This document shows, piece by piece, positions 1 through 9,214 of a stretch of 64,000 nucleotides of DNA. Numbering within the stretch: the stretch's first letter is position 1; each line of letters starts with the position of its first letter. This stretch comes from Pseudoalteromonas amylolytica (GTDB taxonomy: Bacteria; Pseudomonadota; Gammaproteobacteria; Enterobacterales; Alteromonadaceae): contig NZ_MKJU01000006.1 of assembly GCF_001854605.1 (NCBI RefSeq), positions 248,001-312,000 of the forward strand. The letters run 5' to 3'. The notes under the pieces were generated by a model, which was given only the letters and a program-made list of their open reading frames with translations, made no database searches and had not been told where the DNA came from. The position numbers and the translations under genes are program-made.

Positions 1-720
1 CCAGGCGTGACACAAAGTTACAATGCGACCACCATAGTACATTTAGCGGCTCTATTTCTCTTAGTTAGACTAGAATCCAGCACGCTCGTAAAAAGGCTTT
101 TATTCTTAGCTATCATTCTTCCGTCACTGTTTTTTTTAGGAAGGACGATGACGTATATTGGAATTATGCTGATATTGTTAGTTTTAGCTAAAAAAGAACC
201 TATAAAGGCTATGTTAATTTCCATTGGTATTATATCTCTTGTGACTCTAATAATGGAGATGGAATTTGAGAGTGATAGTACAATGTCACATATAGCCTTT
301 AATATTAGTCATGCCGTTGAGCCCGTAATGTTAATTGGATCGGAAACTGGTGTTGATAATTATGCATCGAGTGTTTTATCTAAACACGTTTATTTTAGCG
401 ATGATATAGAGGTACTGCTTTTCGGGAACTCAATGAGTGGGCATATGGGAGTGCTTAGCGCCAAAGAGGGAGAAACAGACTCAGACATTGGAGTTATCAA
501 TAGTATTAATGCTAATGGCATTTTTATTACTCTATTTATGTATTTAACGTATGCTTATTTTATATATGCTTCTCGTAGAGGAGATTGGCAAAGTGTGAGT
601 TTTATAGCCGTGTTATGCGTTGTTCTAACAATGAAAGAAACAGGCTTTTTTACATCGCATGCAACGCCGCTACTGCTCCTGCTTGTTTACTATCAACGAT
701 CAATTAGCAAGGAAACCTGA
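1..720 (+). CDS. O-antigen/EPS polymerase-like membrane protein, C-terminal part (5' end outside window)
   Basis: The reading frame is open from the first base (Pro-Gly before the first GTG at 7), so the gene almost certainly starts upstream. The visible 237 residues hold several hydrophobic segments (about residues 9-20, 28-45, 50-62, 67-82, 170-188 and 197-210) and a long hydrophilic stretch around residues 85-165 that would be an extracytoplasmic loop. This layout, next to glycosyltransferases, fits a Wzy-type polymerase that links repeat units at the periplasmic face of the inner membrane. Wzy proteins share little sequence, so the call rests on topology and context. The TGA stop overlaps the next ATG (TGATG at 718-722), indicating translational coupling to the glycosyltransferase. 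Confidence 0.6.
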   Translation, partial: PGVTQSYNATTIVHLAALFLLVRLESSTLVKRLLFLAIILPSLFFLGRTMTYIGIMLILLVLAKKEPIKAMLISIGIISLVTLIMEMEFESDSTMSHIAFNISHAVEPVMLIGSETGVDNYASSVLSKHVYFSDDIEVLLFGNSMSGHMGVLSAKEGETDSDIGVINSINANGIFITLFMYLTYAYFIYASRRGDWQSVSFIAVLCVVLTMKETGFFTSHATPLLLLLVYYQRSISKET

Positions 721-1835
721 TGAAAGTAGTGCATGTGATCATTGGGTTAAACCTTGGAGGGGCCGAAACTGCATTGTTTCGTTTAATCACATCTCAGCAT
801 AATGAAGACATTGAGCATGTCGTTATCTCGTTAACTGATTTGGGCTATTATGGACAAAAGTTTGCTCAGAATGGTATTAAAGTGTACTCCCTAGGAAAAA
901 AAGGGAAATTGAATGTAATCCTGATATCTATCAAGCTTTTTAAGTTATTGCGAAGGTTAGAGGTCGATGTTGTTCAAACATGGATGTACCATTCTGATTT
1001 GCTGGGAGGACTGGTAGCAAGGCTAGCACGCGTCAAAAAGGTATTTTGGGGAGTTAGGTGTACATATGTTCCTCAAGGTAGCAAAGGCACCTATTTACTT
1101 ATGAAATCGTGTGCTTTGCTTTCAGGCTTTATTCCTAACAAAGTCATATGTGTAGCAAAAGCAGCCCAACGTAGCCACGTGAAGTATGGTTACAATAAAA
1201 AGAACATGATAGTTATTCCAAACGGATTTAATGTCGAATACGATAATGTTAGTCAAATCACTTACCCCCCTCAAACTAATAATGCGTATAGAAAACTTTG
1301 GGCTGATAAAGTTACTATCGGCTGTGTTGGGCGGTTTCATCCAGATAAGGGAATTGATGTTCTGGTTCAAGCAGCGAAACAGTTAACTGATAGGGCGGAT
1401 AATGTCCATTTCGTTTTGGCGGGACTGGGGTGTGACAAAGCCAACGAAGAGTTGAGAACATTACTGGAGAAACTTCAACTTCAAGAGCACTTCACATTAT
1501 TAGGTCAGATAAATGATGTACCTGAACTCCTAAGTGCCATCGATATTTATTGTATGCCGTCACGCACTGAGGGTTTTCCAAATGGACTAGGTGAAGGAAT
1601 GGCCATGGGTCTACCATGTGTTGCAACTGATGCCGGGGATGCACAGTATCTTGCCGGTGATGCTTTTAAAGTTGTAAAAACCAATTCAGCCGATGAATTG
1701 GCAAATGCGCTTCTTAAATTATTAAAAATGACTCCCAAAGAAAGAGATAAAATTGGTGCTTTGTGCTTTGAGCGTGTAAGCAAGCATTTTTCTCAACGTG
1801 TCGTCGTCGAACAGTATAGCAAAATATATAAATAG
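720..1835 (+). CDS. Glycosyltransferase family 4 (GT-B fold)
   Basis: This 371-residue protein looks like a retaining GT4 enzyme that adds a sugar to a lipid-linked intermediate at the cytoplasmic membrane. The N-terminal Rossmann half starts with VVHVIIGLNLGGAET, the usual glycine-rich acceptor loop. The C-terminal half has GCVGRFHPDKGIDVL (nucleotide-sugar binding) and a donor-site E-x7-E type motif around PSRTEGFPNGLGEGMAMGLP (about residues 280-299). Length is normal for the family. The start ATG overlaps the stop of the upstream polymerase-like gene, so they share an operon. Donor and acceptor cannot be read from the sequence. Confidence 0.9.
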   Translation: MKVVHVIIGLNLGGAETALFRLITSQHNEDIEHVVISLTDLGYYGQKFAQNGIKVYSLGKKGKLNVILISIKLFKLLRRLEVDVVQTWMYHSDLLGGLVARLARVKKVFWGVRCTYVPQGSKGTYLLMKSCALLSGFIPNKVICVAKAAQRSHVKYGYNKKNMIVIPNGFNVEYDNVSQITYPPQTNNAYRKLWADKVTIGCVGRFHPDKGIDVLVQAAKQLTDRADNVHFVLAGLGCDKANEELRTLLEKLQLQEHFTLLGQINDVPELLSAIDIYCMPSRTEGFPNGLGEGMAMGLPCVATDAGDAQYLAGDAFKVVKTNSADELANALLKLLKMTPKERDKIGALCFERVSKHFSQRVVVEQYSKIYK

Positions 1836-1886
1836 CAGTATTTTGCGCTTTCTAAATTAACCTAGCGATAATAATAGAGTATAGAT

Positions 1887-3845
1887 ATGTGTGGTTTTTC
1901 AGGGTTTTATGATAGCTCTCACCAATTAAATGATTATGAACAACAGTTACAACGAATGGGGGAGGCGATTATTCATCGAGGACCTGATGATGGAGGTATC
2001 TGGTTCGATCAGCAAGTTGGTTTAGGTTTTTCTCACCGTCGCTTGGCCATTGTCGATTTATCCTCATCAGGCCACCAACCTATGGCTTCTCAAGCTGGTC
2101 GCTTTGTTATTGCATTCAATGGTGAAATTTATAACCACATTGAGCTACGTGAAGAGTTAGGCACACAGGTAGATGGAATCCAATGGCGTGGTCACTCTGA
2201 TACTGAAACTCTACTTGCTTGTATTGAGGCTTGGGGTTTTAAAGAGACCTTAGTTAAAGCTACAGGCATGTTTGCTATTGCCCTTTGGGACAAGCAAACG
2301 AGAACGCTATCATTGGCTAGGGATCGAGTTGGAGAAAAGCCTTTATATTATGGCTGGCACAACGATTGTTTAATCTTTGGCTCTGAATTAAAAGCCCTAA
2401 CTCAGCATCGTTTATTTCACAAAGCCATTGATAAGAATGCGCTTACATTATTATTACGTCATAACTATATTCCAGCACCGTATTGTATTTGGAAAAACAC
2501 TCAAAAGCTCTTACCTGGTACTATTTTGACAGTAGACTTGCAAACCAATGAGTGCCACAGTGAAGCATATTGGAGTATAAAGGAGACTCTTGAGCAAGCT
2601 TCAAGGAAACAACAACAAAAAAGTGATGAGGCAGCAATTGATGAACTAGAAGCTGTATTGTCAGGCGCTATTGCGAAGCAAATGGTTGCGGATGTGCCGC
2701 TAGGTGCTTTTTTATCCGGGGGGATTGATTCATCGGTAATTGTTGCATTAATGCAAGCGCAGTCAAAGACACCAATTAAAACATTCTCTATAGGCTTTCA
2801 TGAAAAGAAATATAATGAAGCTGAGCACGCTAAAGCAGTTGCTAATCATATTGGAACCGACCATACCGAGCTATATGTGAGTGCTGAAGATGCGCTTGAG
2901 GTCGTCCCTAAGCTGGCTACCATGTATGATGAACCTTTTGCCGACTCTTCTGGCATTCCTACATACTTAGTTTCAAAAATGGCTAAAGAAAAGGTGACTG
3001 TGTCACTCTCTGGTGATGCAGGGGATGAAATTTTTTGTGGTTACAATAGATATGTATTAACACATGGAATGTGGAGCAAAATTAAGTATATTCCAGTGCC
3101 TCTAAGAAAACTAGCTGCTAAAACTTTAACCGCTCTAGCTCCCGCAACTTGGGATAAACTAGGACATTTCCTTGAGAAAATCTTACCAGGCAAAATACCA
3201 GCTTATTTTGGAGATAAGATCCATAAAGGGGCGGGGGTACTATCCTTACCAAGTATTGAACATTTATATAAAAACTTAGTATCTCTATGGCATGATCCAA
3301 GCTCGGTGGTGTTAGGGGCCAAAGAGCCTGAAACGGTGGTATCGGACTTGCGTTTTAGGCCTAAGCTTAACTCTCATATCGAAGGTATGATGGGCACAGA
3401 TATGATGAGCTATTTACCTGACGATATTTTAGTTAAAGTTGATAGGGCTGCGATGGCAGTATCTTTAGAGACTCGTGTGCCGTTTTTAGATCATCATTTG
3501 ATAGAGCACGCTTGGCAAATACCAATGAATCAGAAAATTCGAAATGGCAAAGGGAAGTGGGTTTTGCGAGAAGTTCTATACCGTCATGTGCCTAAAAAAC
3601 TCATAGAAAGGCCAAAAATGGGGTTCGGTATTCCTCTTGAGGATTGGCTAAGAGGCCCCTTGAAGCCGTGGGCAGAAGAACTTTTAGCTCGTGAACGTCT
3701 GTTAAAAGAAAAAATATTTTGTCCGCAGCAAATCGCTAAAAAGTGGGAAGAACACCAATCTGGAAAGCGTAACTGGTCATATCATTTGTGGACTGTTTTG
3801 ATGTTTCAAGCTTGGCTTACTGAGCAGGGTGAACTGAGTGAGTAA
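1887..3845 (+). CDS. asnB: Glutamine-hydrolysing asparagine synthetase-like amidotransferase
   Basis: The 652-residue protein has both AsnB domains. The N-terminal class II glutaminase begins MCGFSGF, giving the catalytic Cys2 after Met removal, with RGPDDGG and the FNGEIYN substrate loop. The C-terminal synthetase domain has the PP-loop SGGIDSS near residue 278 and SLSGDAGDEIFCGYNRY near residue 374. The family makes Asn from Asp, Gln and ATP. Paralogues inside O-antigen and EPS clusters, as here, are thought to amidate sugar carboxyl groups or sugar-linked amino acids, so an uronamide-forming role is possible but inferred. The last 8 bases overlap the next gene. A 51-bp gap separates it from the preceding glycosyltransferase. 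Confidence 0.9.
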   Translation: MCGFSGFYDSSHQLNDYEQQLQRMGEAIIHRGPDDGGIWFDQQVGLGFSHRRLAIVDLSSSGHQPMASQAGRFVIAFNGEIYNHIELREELGTQVDGIQWRGHSDTETLLACIEAWGFKETLVKATGMFAIALWDKQTRTLSLARDRVGEKPLYYGWHNDCLIFGSELKALTQHRLFHKAIDKNALTLLLRHNYIPAPYCIWKNTQKLLPGTILTVDLQTNECHSEAYWSIKETLEQASRKQQQKSDEAAIDELEAVLSGAIAKQMVADVPLGAFLSGGIDSSVIVALMQAQSKTPIKTFSIGFHEKKYNEAEHAKAVANHIGTDHTELYVSAEDALEVVPKLATMYDEPFADSSGIPTYLVSKMAKEKVTVSLSGDAGDEIFCGYNRYVLTHGMWSKIKYIPVPLRKLAAKTLTALAPATWDKLGHFLEKILPGKIPAYFGDKIHKGAGVLSLPSIEHLYKNLVSLWHDPSSVVLGAKEPETVVSDLRFRPKLNSHIEGMMGTDMMSYLPDDILVKVDRAAMAVSLETRVPFLDHHLIEHAWQIPMNQKIRNGKGKWVLREVLYRHVPKKLIERPKMGFGIPLEDWLRGPLKPWAEELLARERLLKEKIFCPQQIAKKWEEHQSGKRNWSYHLWTVLMFQAWLTEQGELSE

Positions 3846-4959
3846 AATTATTGTTTTAGGTGCCTTGCCTAGCTCCTTGGTTAATTTTCGTGGAGAGCTT
3901 TTAAAGTCGCTGGTTGAGGCTGGCCACGAAGTTATAGGCATGGCAAGTGGCGCAACTGAGCAAGAAATTGAGCAATTGAAACTGATGAAGGTTAGGTACG
4001 TAAACTACGATGTTCAACGTAATGGCCTCAACCCAATAAGCGATTTCAAAACATTATGGCAGTTGCGTGCTATTTTTAAGCGAGAGAAACCAGATATAAT
4101 TCTCGCCTACACTATAAAGCCTGTTATTTGGGGTGGGATTGCAGCAAAGCGCTTAACGGGGTGCCGTTTTTATGCGTTGATCACTGGTTTGGGTTTCGCT
4201 TTTCAACGAGGTGGGCTTAAGCGTAATATTTTAGTGAGCTTAGTTGTCAAGTTGTATCGAAATGCCTTATCTAAAGCTTCTGGTGTGATCTTTCAAAACT
4301 CTGATAACCGAGTGGTTTTTATTGATATGGGCATCTGCCCGCAGGAAAAAACTTACCAAGTTAATGGTTCCGGGGTTAAATTAGAACACTTCAAACCAGC
4401 TAAACTACCAGATAAACCTGTTTTTCTCTTGATTGCTCGGTTATTAGGAGATAAGGGAATTCGGGAGTATGCCGAAGCAGCTATGGCAGTAAAAAGAAAA
4501 CACCCACATGCAATATTTCAACTTGTTGGTCCTGAAGACCCAAGTCCAGACGGTATAAAAATGTCCGAAGTGGATAGTTGGCAACAACAGGGGGCTATTC
4601 AATATTTGGGAGCGACCACCGACGTTCGACCGTTCATTAAAAATTGCAGTATCTTTGTTTTACCTTCTTACCATGAAGGGATGCCAAGAACCGTATTAGA
4701 GGCAATGGCTATGTCTAGGCCTATTCTGACTACTGATGTACCAGGGTGTCGTAATACGGTAATTGAAGGTGTGAACGGTTTTTTGGTTGAAAAAGGCAAC
4801 GTTGAGCAACTAGCTGACAAACTAAATTGGTATATTGAAAACCAGCCTCGATGGGGGGAAATGGCTCAAGCGAGTTACAAAATTGCTGTTGAAAAGTTCG
4901 ATGTGAAAAAAGTTAATACAGAGTTGATGAGCATTCTTCTTGGGAGGGGATATGAGTAA
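3838..4959 (+). CDS. Glycosyltransferase family 4
   Basis: A 373-residue GT-B enzyme of the WbpY/PglA-like type. The N-terminal part has GALPSSLVNFRGELLKSLVEAG, an acceptor-side loop typical of enzymes that add the second sugar to undecaprenyl-PP-HexNAc. The C-terminal half has FLLIARLLGDKGIREY and PSYHEGMPRTVLEAMAMSRP (donor-site Glu pair). The GTG start at 3838 lies inside the end of asnB (8-bp overlap), and its own end overlaps the following deacetylase start by 8 bp, so all three are translationally coupled. PglA-type enzymes use a bacillosamine acceptor, which would suit the PglC/D/E set downstream. That link is inference. Confidence 0.88.
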   Translation: MSKIIVLGALPSSLVNFRGELLKSLVEAGHEVIGMASGATEQEIEQLKLMKVRYVNYDVQRNGLNPISDFKTLWQLRAIFKREKPDIILAYTIKPVIWGGIAAKRLTGCRFYALITGLGFAFQRGGLKRNILVSLVVKLYRNALSKASGVIFQNSDNRVVFIDMGICPQEKTYQVNGSGVKLEHFKPAKLPDKPVFLLIARLLGDKGIREYAEAAMAVKRKHPHAIFQLVGPEDPSPDGIKMSEVDSWQQQGAIQYLGATTDVRPFIKNCSIFVLPSYHEGMPRTVLEAMAMSRPILTTDVPGCRNTVIEGVNGFLVEKGNVEQLADKLNWYIENQPRWGEMAQASYKIAVEKFDVKKVNTELMSILLGRGYE

Positions 4960-5958
4960 GTCGCATGGTGCATTCTTGATCAGCTTAGATCTTGAACTTT
5001 TTTGGGGGGTTCGAGATAAAAGAACGGTTCATAATTACAGTGCTAACCTAGCTGGTGTGCCTGCCGCTGTAGACGCTATACTAAATGAGTTTAGTGAATA
5101 TGGAATCAGTGCTACATGGTCAACTGTGGATTTACTGATGATGGAGAGCATTGAAGAAGCTCGAAGGCTTCAACCCATACTAAAACCCCAATATGAGGAT
5201 GAAAACCTCTCACCCTATAACTACATTAATGGTCCGTGGGATGGAGAACATGATAGTTTTCATTTTGCAAAAAGGGACATTGAAAAAATCATTGCAGCCC
5301 CGAACCAAAACATAGGAACTCACACATTTTCTCATTACTATGCACAAGAGCAAGGACAGACATTAGAAGAATTTAAGGCTGATTTGGATTGTGCTAGAGC
5401 AGTTTCGCCTGTGCCATTAAATAGTATTGTGTTTCCCCGTAATCAATATCGAGATGATTATGTAAAAGTTTTACATGAATTTGGTATCCACTCTTATCGT
5501 GGCAATGAAACTAGTTGGCTTTATCAATCAACTGAAAGTGGCGACCAGAGTATACTGAAGCGTACCCTACGATTACTGGATAGCTACATTAACTTAACGG
5601 GTTACCACACTGTAAGCTGGAGTGAAGTTGCCGCTTCGTACCCTTATAACATTCCAGCAAGTCGTTTTTACGGCCTTGGAATAAGAAGCTGACAGTATTC
5701 GATTACGCCAAGTTAAGTAGAGTTAAGAAGGCAATGACTTATGCTGCAAAACATAATGAAATTTTCCATCTTTGGTGGCACCCTCACAACTTTGGTGTGA
5801 ATCTAGATAAGAATATTGATATGTTGCGTGCTGTTTTACAGCACTATATTTACTTAAACAAAAAGTACGGTATGCGCTCTCTAAATATGGAAGGTGTTTC
5901 TGAGTATTCTCATGGAAGGTGCGAATGGCTAGGAGGAACGCCAAAATGGATAAAATAA
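4952..5958 (+). pseudogene. Polysaccharide deacetylase (NodB-like), broken by a 1-nt frameshift
   Basis: Translation from ATG 4952 (GGAG Shine-Dalgarno at 4943) runs as a NodB-fold protein with LDLELFWG near the N-terminus and HTFSH (metal-binding His pair) in the middle. It stops at 5692 after ASRFYGLGIRS. The missing C-terminal part, with the family motif FHLWWHPHNFG, continues in the next frame to 5958. Adding one T to the T5 run at 5665-5669 restores a continuous product through SRFLRPWNKKLTVFDY, giving about 335 residues. The enzyme would de-N-acetylate a polysaccharide or lipid-linked sugar. Possible readings are a real null allele, a sequencing error, or slippage at the T-run. The second part has no start site of its own with a clear ribosome-binding site. 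Confidence 0.85.
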
Positions 5959-6725
5959 ATATTGTTTTGCTCGTTGGCGATGATGATCCAGGACGAATCA
6001 TGTTTAACGCCCTTAAAGCTGATTTTAACATTCAAGGAGTGTTTGTAGATCAGGCCTTGAGTAAAGCAAAGATGTTGAAATGGAGAATTAAAAAGCTTGG
6101 ATACTTTGAGGTTTTTGGGCAGTTATTATTCATGCTTTTTAGCAAGTTTGCTTTCAAGTTTAGCTTGCCAAAAGTCAATAAGTTAATGCAATCACTAGCA
6201 CTTGATAAAAATGATATTCCAGCGGAAAAGATTAAATTTGTTGGGGATTTGAATAGTAAGGAGGCCATAGCAAAGATAAAAGCCCTTTGTCCTGCAGTGG
6301 TCGTTGTTAATGGGACTAGGATTTTAAAAGAAAAGTTAATAGGCTCCATTGATGCTCATTTTATTAATACACATGTGGGCATCACCCCACAATATCGGGG
6401 AGTTCATGGGGGATACTGGTCTTTATGTCAAGACGATGAGGAAAATTGTGGAGTGACGGTTCATTTAATCGATAAAGGCGTAGATACTGGGGGCGTCTTA
6501 TATCAAGGAAAAATTAAAGTCGAAAAGTCTGATAATTTCTTTACCTACCCGATTAAGCAACTTAACTGTGCAATTCCATTGATGAAAAAGGCGATCCAAG
6601 ATTGTTCATCGGGTAATGAAAAAGTCATTGTTAGAAATCAGAATTCCAAGCAATGGTATCACCCGACTTTATGGAGCTACTTTTATCACCTCGTTATTAG
6701 AGGTGTTAGATTAGAGTTAGAATGA
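5946..6725 (+). CDS. Formyltransferase-family protein (sugar N-formyltransferase-like)
   Basis: A 259-residue protein of the formyl_trans_N superfamily, which transfers a formyl group from N10-formyl-tetrahydrofolate to an amine. The catalytic triad is visible as Asn in VVVNGTRI, His in INTHVGITPQYRG and Asp in DKGVDTGG. ATG 5946 is chosen because AGGAGG at 5931-5936 lies 9 bp upstream, while GTG 5919 and ATG 5925 precede that site. It is too short for methionyl-tRNA formyltransferase, and its position in a polysaccharide cluster suggests formylation of an amino sugar. It overlaps the end of the frameshifted deacetylase by 13 bp; a deacetylase that frees an amine followed by a formyltransferase would be a logical pair (inference). 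Confidence 0.8.
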   Translation: MDKINIVLLVGDDDPGRIMFNALKADFNIQGVFVDQALSKAKMLKWRIKKLGYFEVFGQLLFMLFSKFAFKFSLPKVNKLMQSLALDKNDIPAEKIKFVGDLNSKEAIAKIKALCPAVVVVNGTRILKEKLIGSIDAHFINTHVGITPQYRGVHGGYWSLCQDDEENCGVTVHLIDKGVDTGGVLYQGKIKVEKSDNFFTYPIKQLNCAIPLMKKAIQDCSSGNEKVIVRNQNSKQWYHPTLWSYFYHLVIRGVRLELE

Positions 6726-6759
6726 ATGAGTAAATTCATTAGACCGTGTGGTATAGAAT

Positions 6760-7362
6760 ATGTTTAAACGTTTGTTTGATGTCACTGTTTCACTTACAGC
6801 TATTTTATTATTATCGCCATTAATATTATTTGTTTCTATAAAAGTTATGACTAAGTTGGGGAGGCCTATACTATTTACCCAAAAGCGACCAGGCCTGAAC
6901 GGTGAGGTATTTAACATGATGAAATTTAGAACTATGTTAGATACCAAAGATGAACACGGTAACTTACTTCCCGATGAGTTGCGAATGACAAAGTTTGGTA
7001 CTTTTTTGCGCTCAACAAGCTTAGATGAATTACCAGGCCTTTTTAATGTGCTTAAAGGTGATATGAGTTTGGTGGGGCCTAGACCTCTGTTAGTACAATA
7101 CTTACCGCTTTATAACGATGAGCAAGCTCGCCGTCACGACGTGCGTCCAGGCATAACTGGTTGGGCACAAGTGAATGGCCGCAATGCGATTGGTTGGGAA
7201 GAGAAGTTTAAACTTGATGTTTGGTATGTTGATAACCAAAGCTTTTTTCTTGACATTAAAATACTATTTTTAACTTTAAAAAAAGTATTCATTCGAGAGG
7301 GGATAAGCAGTGAAGGCCACGTTACCATAGAACCATTCAAAGGCAATCAAAATGACTCTTAA
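6760..7362 (+). CDS. Undecaprenyl-phosphate phosphosugar transferase, PglC-like
   Basis: The 200-residue size matches the minimal monotopic phosphoglycosyl transferases (PglC type). One N-terminal hydrophobic re-entrant helix (about residues 8-28) is followed by [18 protein letters not shown], the catalytic Asp-Glu dyad in [10 protein letters not shown] and the signature [13 protein letters not shown]. Such enzymes start glycan assembly by moving a sugar phosphate from a UDP-sugar to undecaprenyl phosphate. PglC of Campylobacter uses UDP-di-N-acetylbacillosamine, and the PglD- and PglE-like genes directly downstream argue for the same or a close substrate here. The end overlaps the acetyltransferase gene by 11 bp. 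Confidence 0.9.
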   Translation: MFKRLFDVTVSLTAILLLSPLILFVSIKVMTKLGRPILFTQKRPGLNGEVFNMMKFRTMLDTKDEHGNLLPDELRMTKFGTFLRSTSLDELPGLFNVLKGDMSLVGPRPLLVQYLPLYNDEQARRHDVRPGITGWAQVNGRNAIGWEEKFKLDVWYVDNQSFFLDIKILFLTLKKVFIREGISSEGHVTIEPFKGNQNDS

Positions 7363-7975
7363 GTTAGCTATATTAGGTGCAAGTGGCCATGGCAAAGTGG
7401 TTGCAGAAATCGCAGAACTAATGGGTTATCAAGTTACTTTTTTTGACGATGCAGTTCAAAGCCAAGACAAGCTAGAGCATTGGAATGTGATTGGCAACAC
7501 TGACGATTTGGTGCAGCACCTCAATGAGTTCGATGGAGTTACCGTCGCGATTGGCAATAACAAAATAAGAAGGCAAAAACTTGAGAAACTAATTTCTTTA
7601 GGTGCAAACGTGCCATTGTTAGTCCACCCATCAGCTTCTGTGAGCAAATACGCAACTGTTGAAAAAGGGGCCGTTATTATGGCAGGGGCCGTGGTAAATG
7701 CTTTTGCTCGAGTTGAGCGGGGCGTAATTATTAATACTCAAGCAGTAGTTGAACATGACAGTATTATCCAAAGTTACGCGCATATTTGCCCTGCAACAGC
7801 GATTGCTGGAGGATGTAAAGTGTTAGAGTGTGCTTGGGTTGGCATCGGCAGCAATGTCAGGCAGCTAATAGAAATTGGAGAGTCGGCAATTATCGGAGCC
7901 GGCTCCGTTGTTGTAAAGAATATTCCAGCTGGGGTTACTGCATATGGTAACCCTGCAAAAGTTGTAAAGGATTAA
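7352..7975 (+). CDS. UDP-amino-sugar N-acetyltransferase, PglD/NeuD family
   Basis: A 207-residue two-domain protein: an N-terminal Rossmann-like nucleotide-sugar-binding domain ([15 protein letters not shown]) and a C-terminal left-handed beta-helix of hexapeptide repeats (from about residue 90) ending in AYGNPAKVV. The probable catalytic base is His in QAVVEHDS. PglD acetylates the 4-amino group of UDP-4-amino-4,6-dideoxy-GlcNAc with acetyl-CoA to give UDP-di-N-acetylbacillosamine. It sits between PglC-like and PglE-like genes, with an 11-bp overlap upstream and one base between its stop and the next ATG. Confidence 0.88.
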   Translation: MTLKLAILGASGHGKVVAEIAELMGYQVTFFDDAVQSQDKLEHWNVIGNTDDLVQHLNEFDGVTVAIGNNKIRRQKLEKLISLGANVPLLVHPSASVSKYATVEKGAVIMAGAVVNAFARVERGVIINTQAVVEHDSIIQSYAHICPATAIAGGCKVLECAWVGIGSNVRQLIEIGESAIIGAGSVVVKNIPAGVTAYGNPAKVVKD

Positions 7976-7976
7976 T

Positions 7977-9155
7977 ATGCTAAATACCCCATTTTCTCCT
8001 TGGCCGAGTTTCACGCAACAAGAAGCAGATGCTGTAAGCAAGGTCATACTATCTAATAAAGTGAATTACTGGACGGGCACTGAAGGGCGTGAATTCGAAA
8101 AGGAGTTTGCCTCTTGGACTGGTGCAGAGTATGCCGTTGCACTGGGTAACGGTACGTTAGCACTCGATATCGCATTAAAGGCTTTGGATATAGGTGCAGG
8201 TGATGAAGTTATTACCACGCCGCGTACATTTTTAGCCTCTGCCAGCAGTATTGTTACATCTGGCGCTACGCCTGTTTTCGCTGATGTTGACTTGAATAGT
8301 CAAGCAATAACGGCTGAGTCGATAAAAGCGGTACTTACTCCAAAAACCAAGGCTGTGATCGTAGTTCATTTGGCTGGTATGCCCGCTGAAATGGATGAGA
8401 TTATGGCGCTAAGCAAAGAACATGACTTTTATGTCATTGAGGATTGTGCTCAGGCTCACGGCGCCAAATATAAAGGCCGCTCTGTTGGCACTATTGGCCA
8501 CATTGGTGCATGGTCTTTTTGCCAAGATAAAATTATGACCACTGGCGGTGAAGGTGGCATGGTAACCACAAATTCCAAAGCGCTTTGGAATAAAATGTGG
8601 AGCTATAAAGATCATGGTAAGAGCTTCGATGCCATTTATAACCGTGAGCATCCTCCAGGTTTTAGATGGTTACATGAGAGCTTTGGCACCAACTGGCGTA
8701 TGACCGAAATGCAAGCTGCAATTGGTCGTATTCAGCTGACTCGCATGCAAGAGTGGACTCATAAACGGCAAAGCAATGCTCGCGCGATTGATGAAGTGGC
8801 AAAACAGTTTGATGTTGTGCGTACTGTTCAAGTACCTGACTATATTGAGCATGCTGAATATAAGCATTACTTGTTTGTGAATCCGGCAGAACTAAAAGAA
8901 GGTTGGACAAGAGATCGTATCGTCGACGAAATTAACACCCTTGGCGTACCGTGCTTTCAGGGCAGTTGCTCAGAGGTTTATTTGGAAAAAGCGTTTGAGC
9001 ATACGCAGTGGCGTCCAAAAAAGCGCTTAGCAAATGCAAAAGAGCTTGGTGAAACTTCTTTAATGTTTTTAGTGCATCCAACACTTAGCCAAAATGAAAT
9101 TCACAAAACAACAGAAGTGCTTCAGCAGGTCCTGAGAATGGCAAGTAAATCTTAG
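7977..9155 (+). CDS. PLP-dependent sugar aminotransferase, DegT/DnrJ/EryC1/StrS family (PglE-like)
   Basis: A 392-residue aminotransferase with the usual DegT elements: GNGTLALDIALKAL at the PLP phosphate site, EDCAQAHGAKYKG with the cofactor-stacking Asp, and the Schiff-base lysine in SFCQDKIMTTGGEGGM. The family moves an amino group from glutamate to a 4-keto-6-deoxy nucleotide sugar. Together with the PglD-like gene upstream and the WbpM/PglF-like dehydratase at 14079 it completes a UDP-bacillosamine-type route. It is slightly longer at the N-terminus than minimal PglE. The ATG is one base beyond the acetyltransferase stop. Confidence 0.9.
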   Translation: MLNTPFSPWPSFTQQEADAVSKVILSNKVNYWTGTEGREFEKEFASWTGAEYAVALGNGTLALDIALKALDIGAGDEVITTPRTFLASASSIVTSGATPVFADVDLNSQAITAESIKAVLTPKTKAVIVVHLAGMPAEMDEIMALSKEHDFYVIEDCAQAHGAKYKGRSVGTIGHIGAWSFCQDKIMTTGGEGGMVTTNSKALWNKMWSYKDHGKSFDAIYNREHPPGFRWLHESFGTNWRMTEMQAAIGRIQLTRMQEWTHKRQSNARAIDEVAKQFDVVRTVQVPDYIEHAEYKHYLFVNPAELKEGWTRDRIVDEINTLGVPCFQGSCSEVYLEKAFEHTQWRPKKRLANAKELGETSLMFLVHPTLSQNEIHKTTEVLQQVLRMASKS

Positions 9156-9214
9156 ATGTAACTTGTGGTGCATTATGTTAGTACCTTTTAAATTTAAGCG
9201 TATAAGTATCTAAT

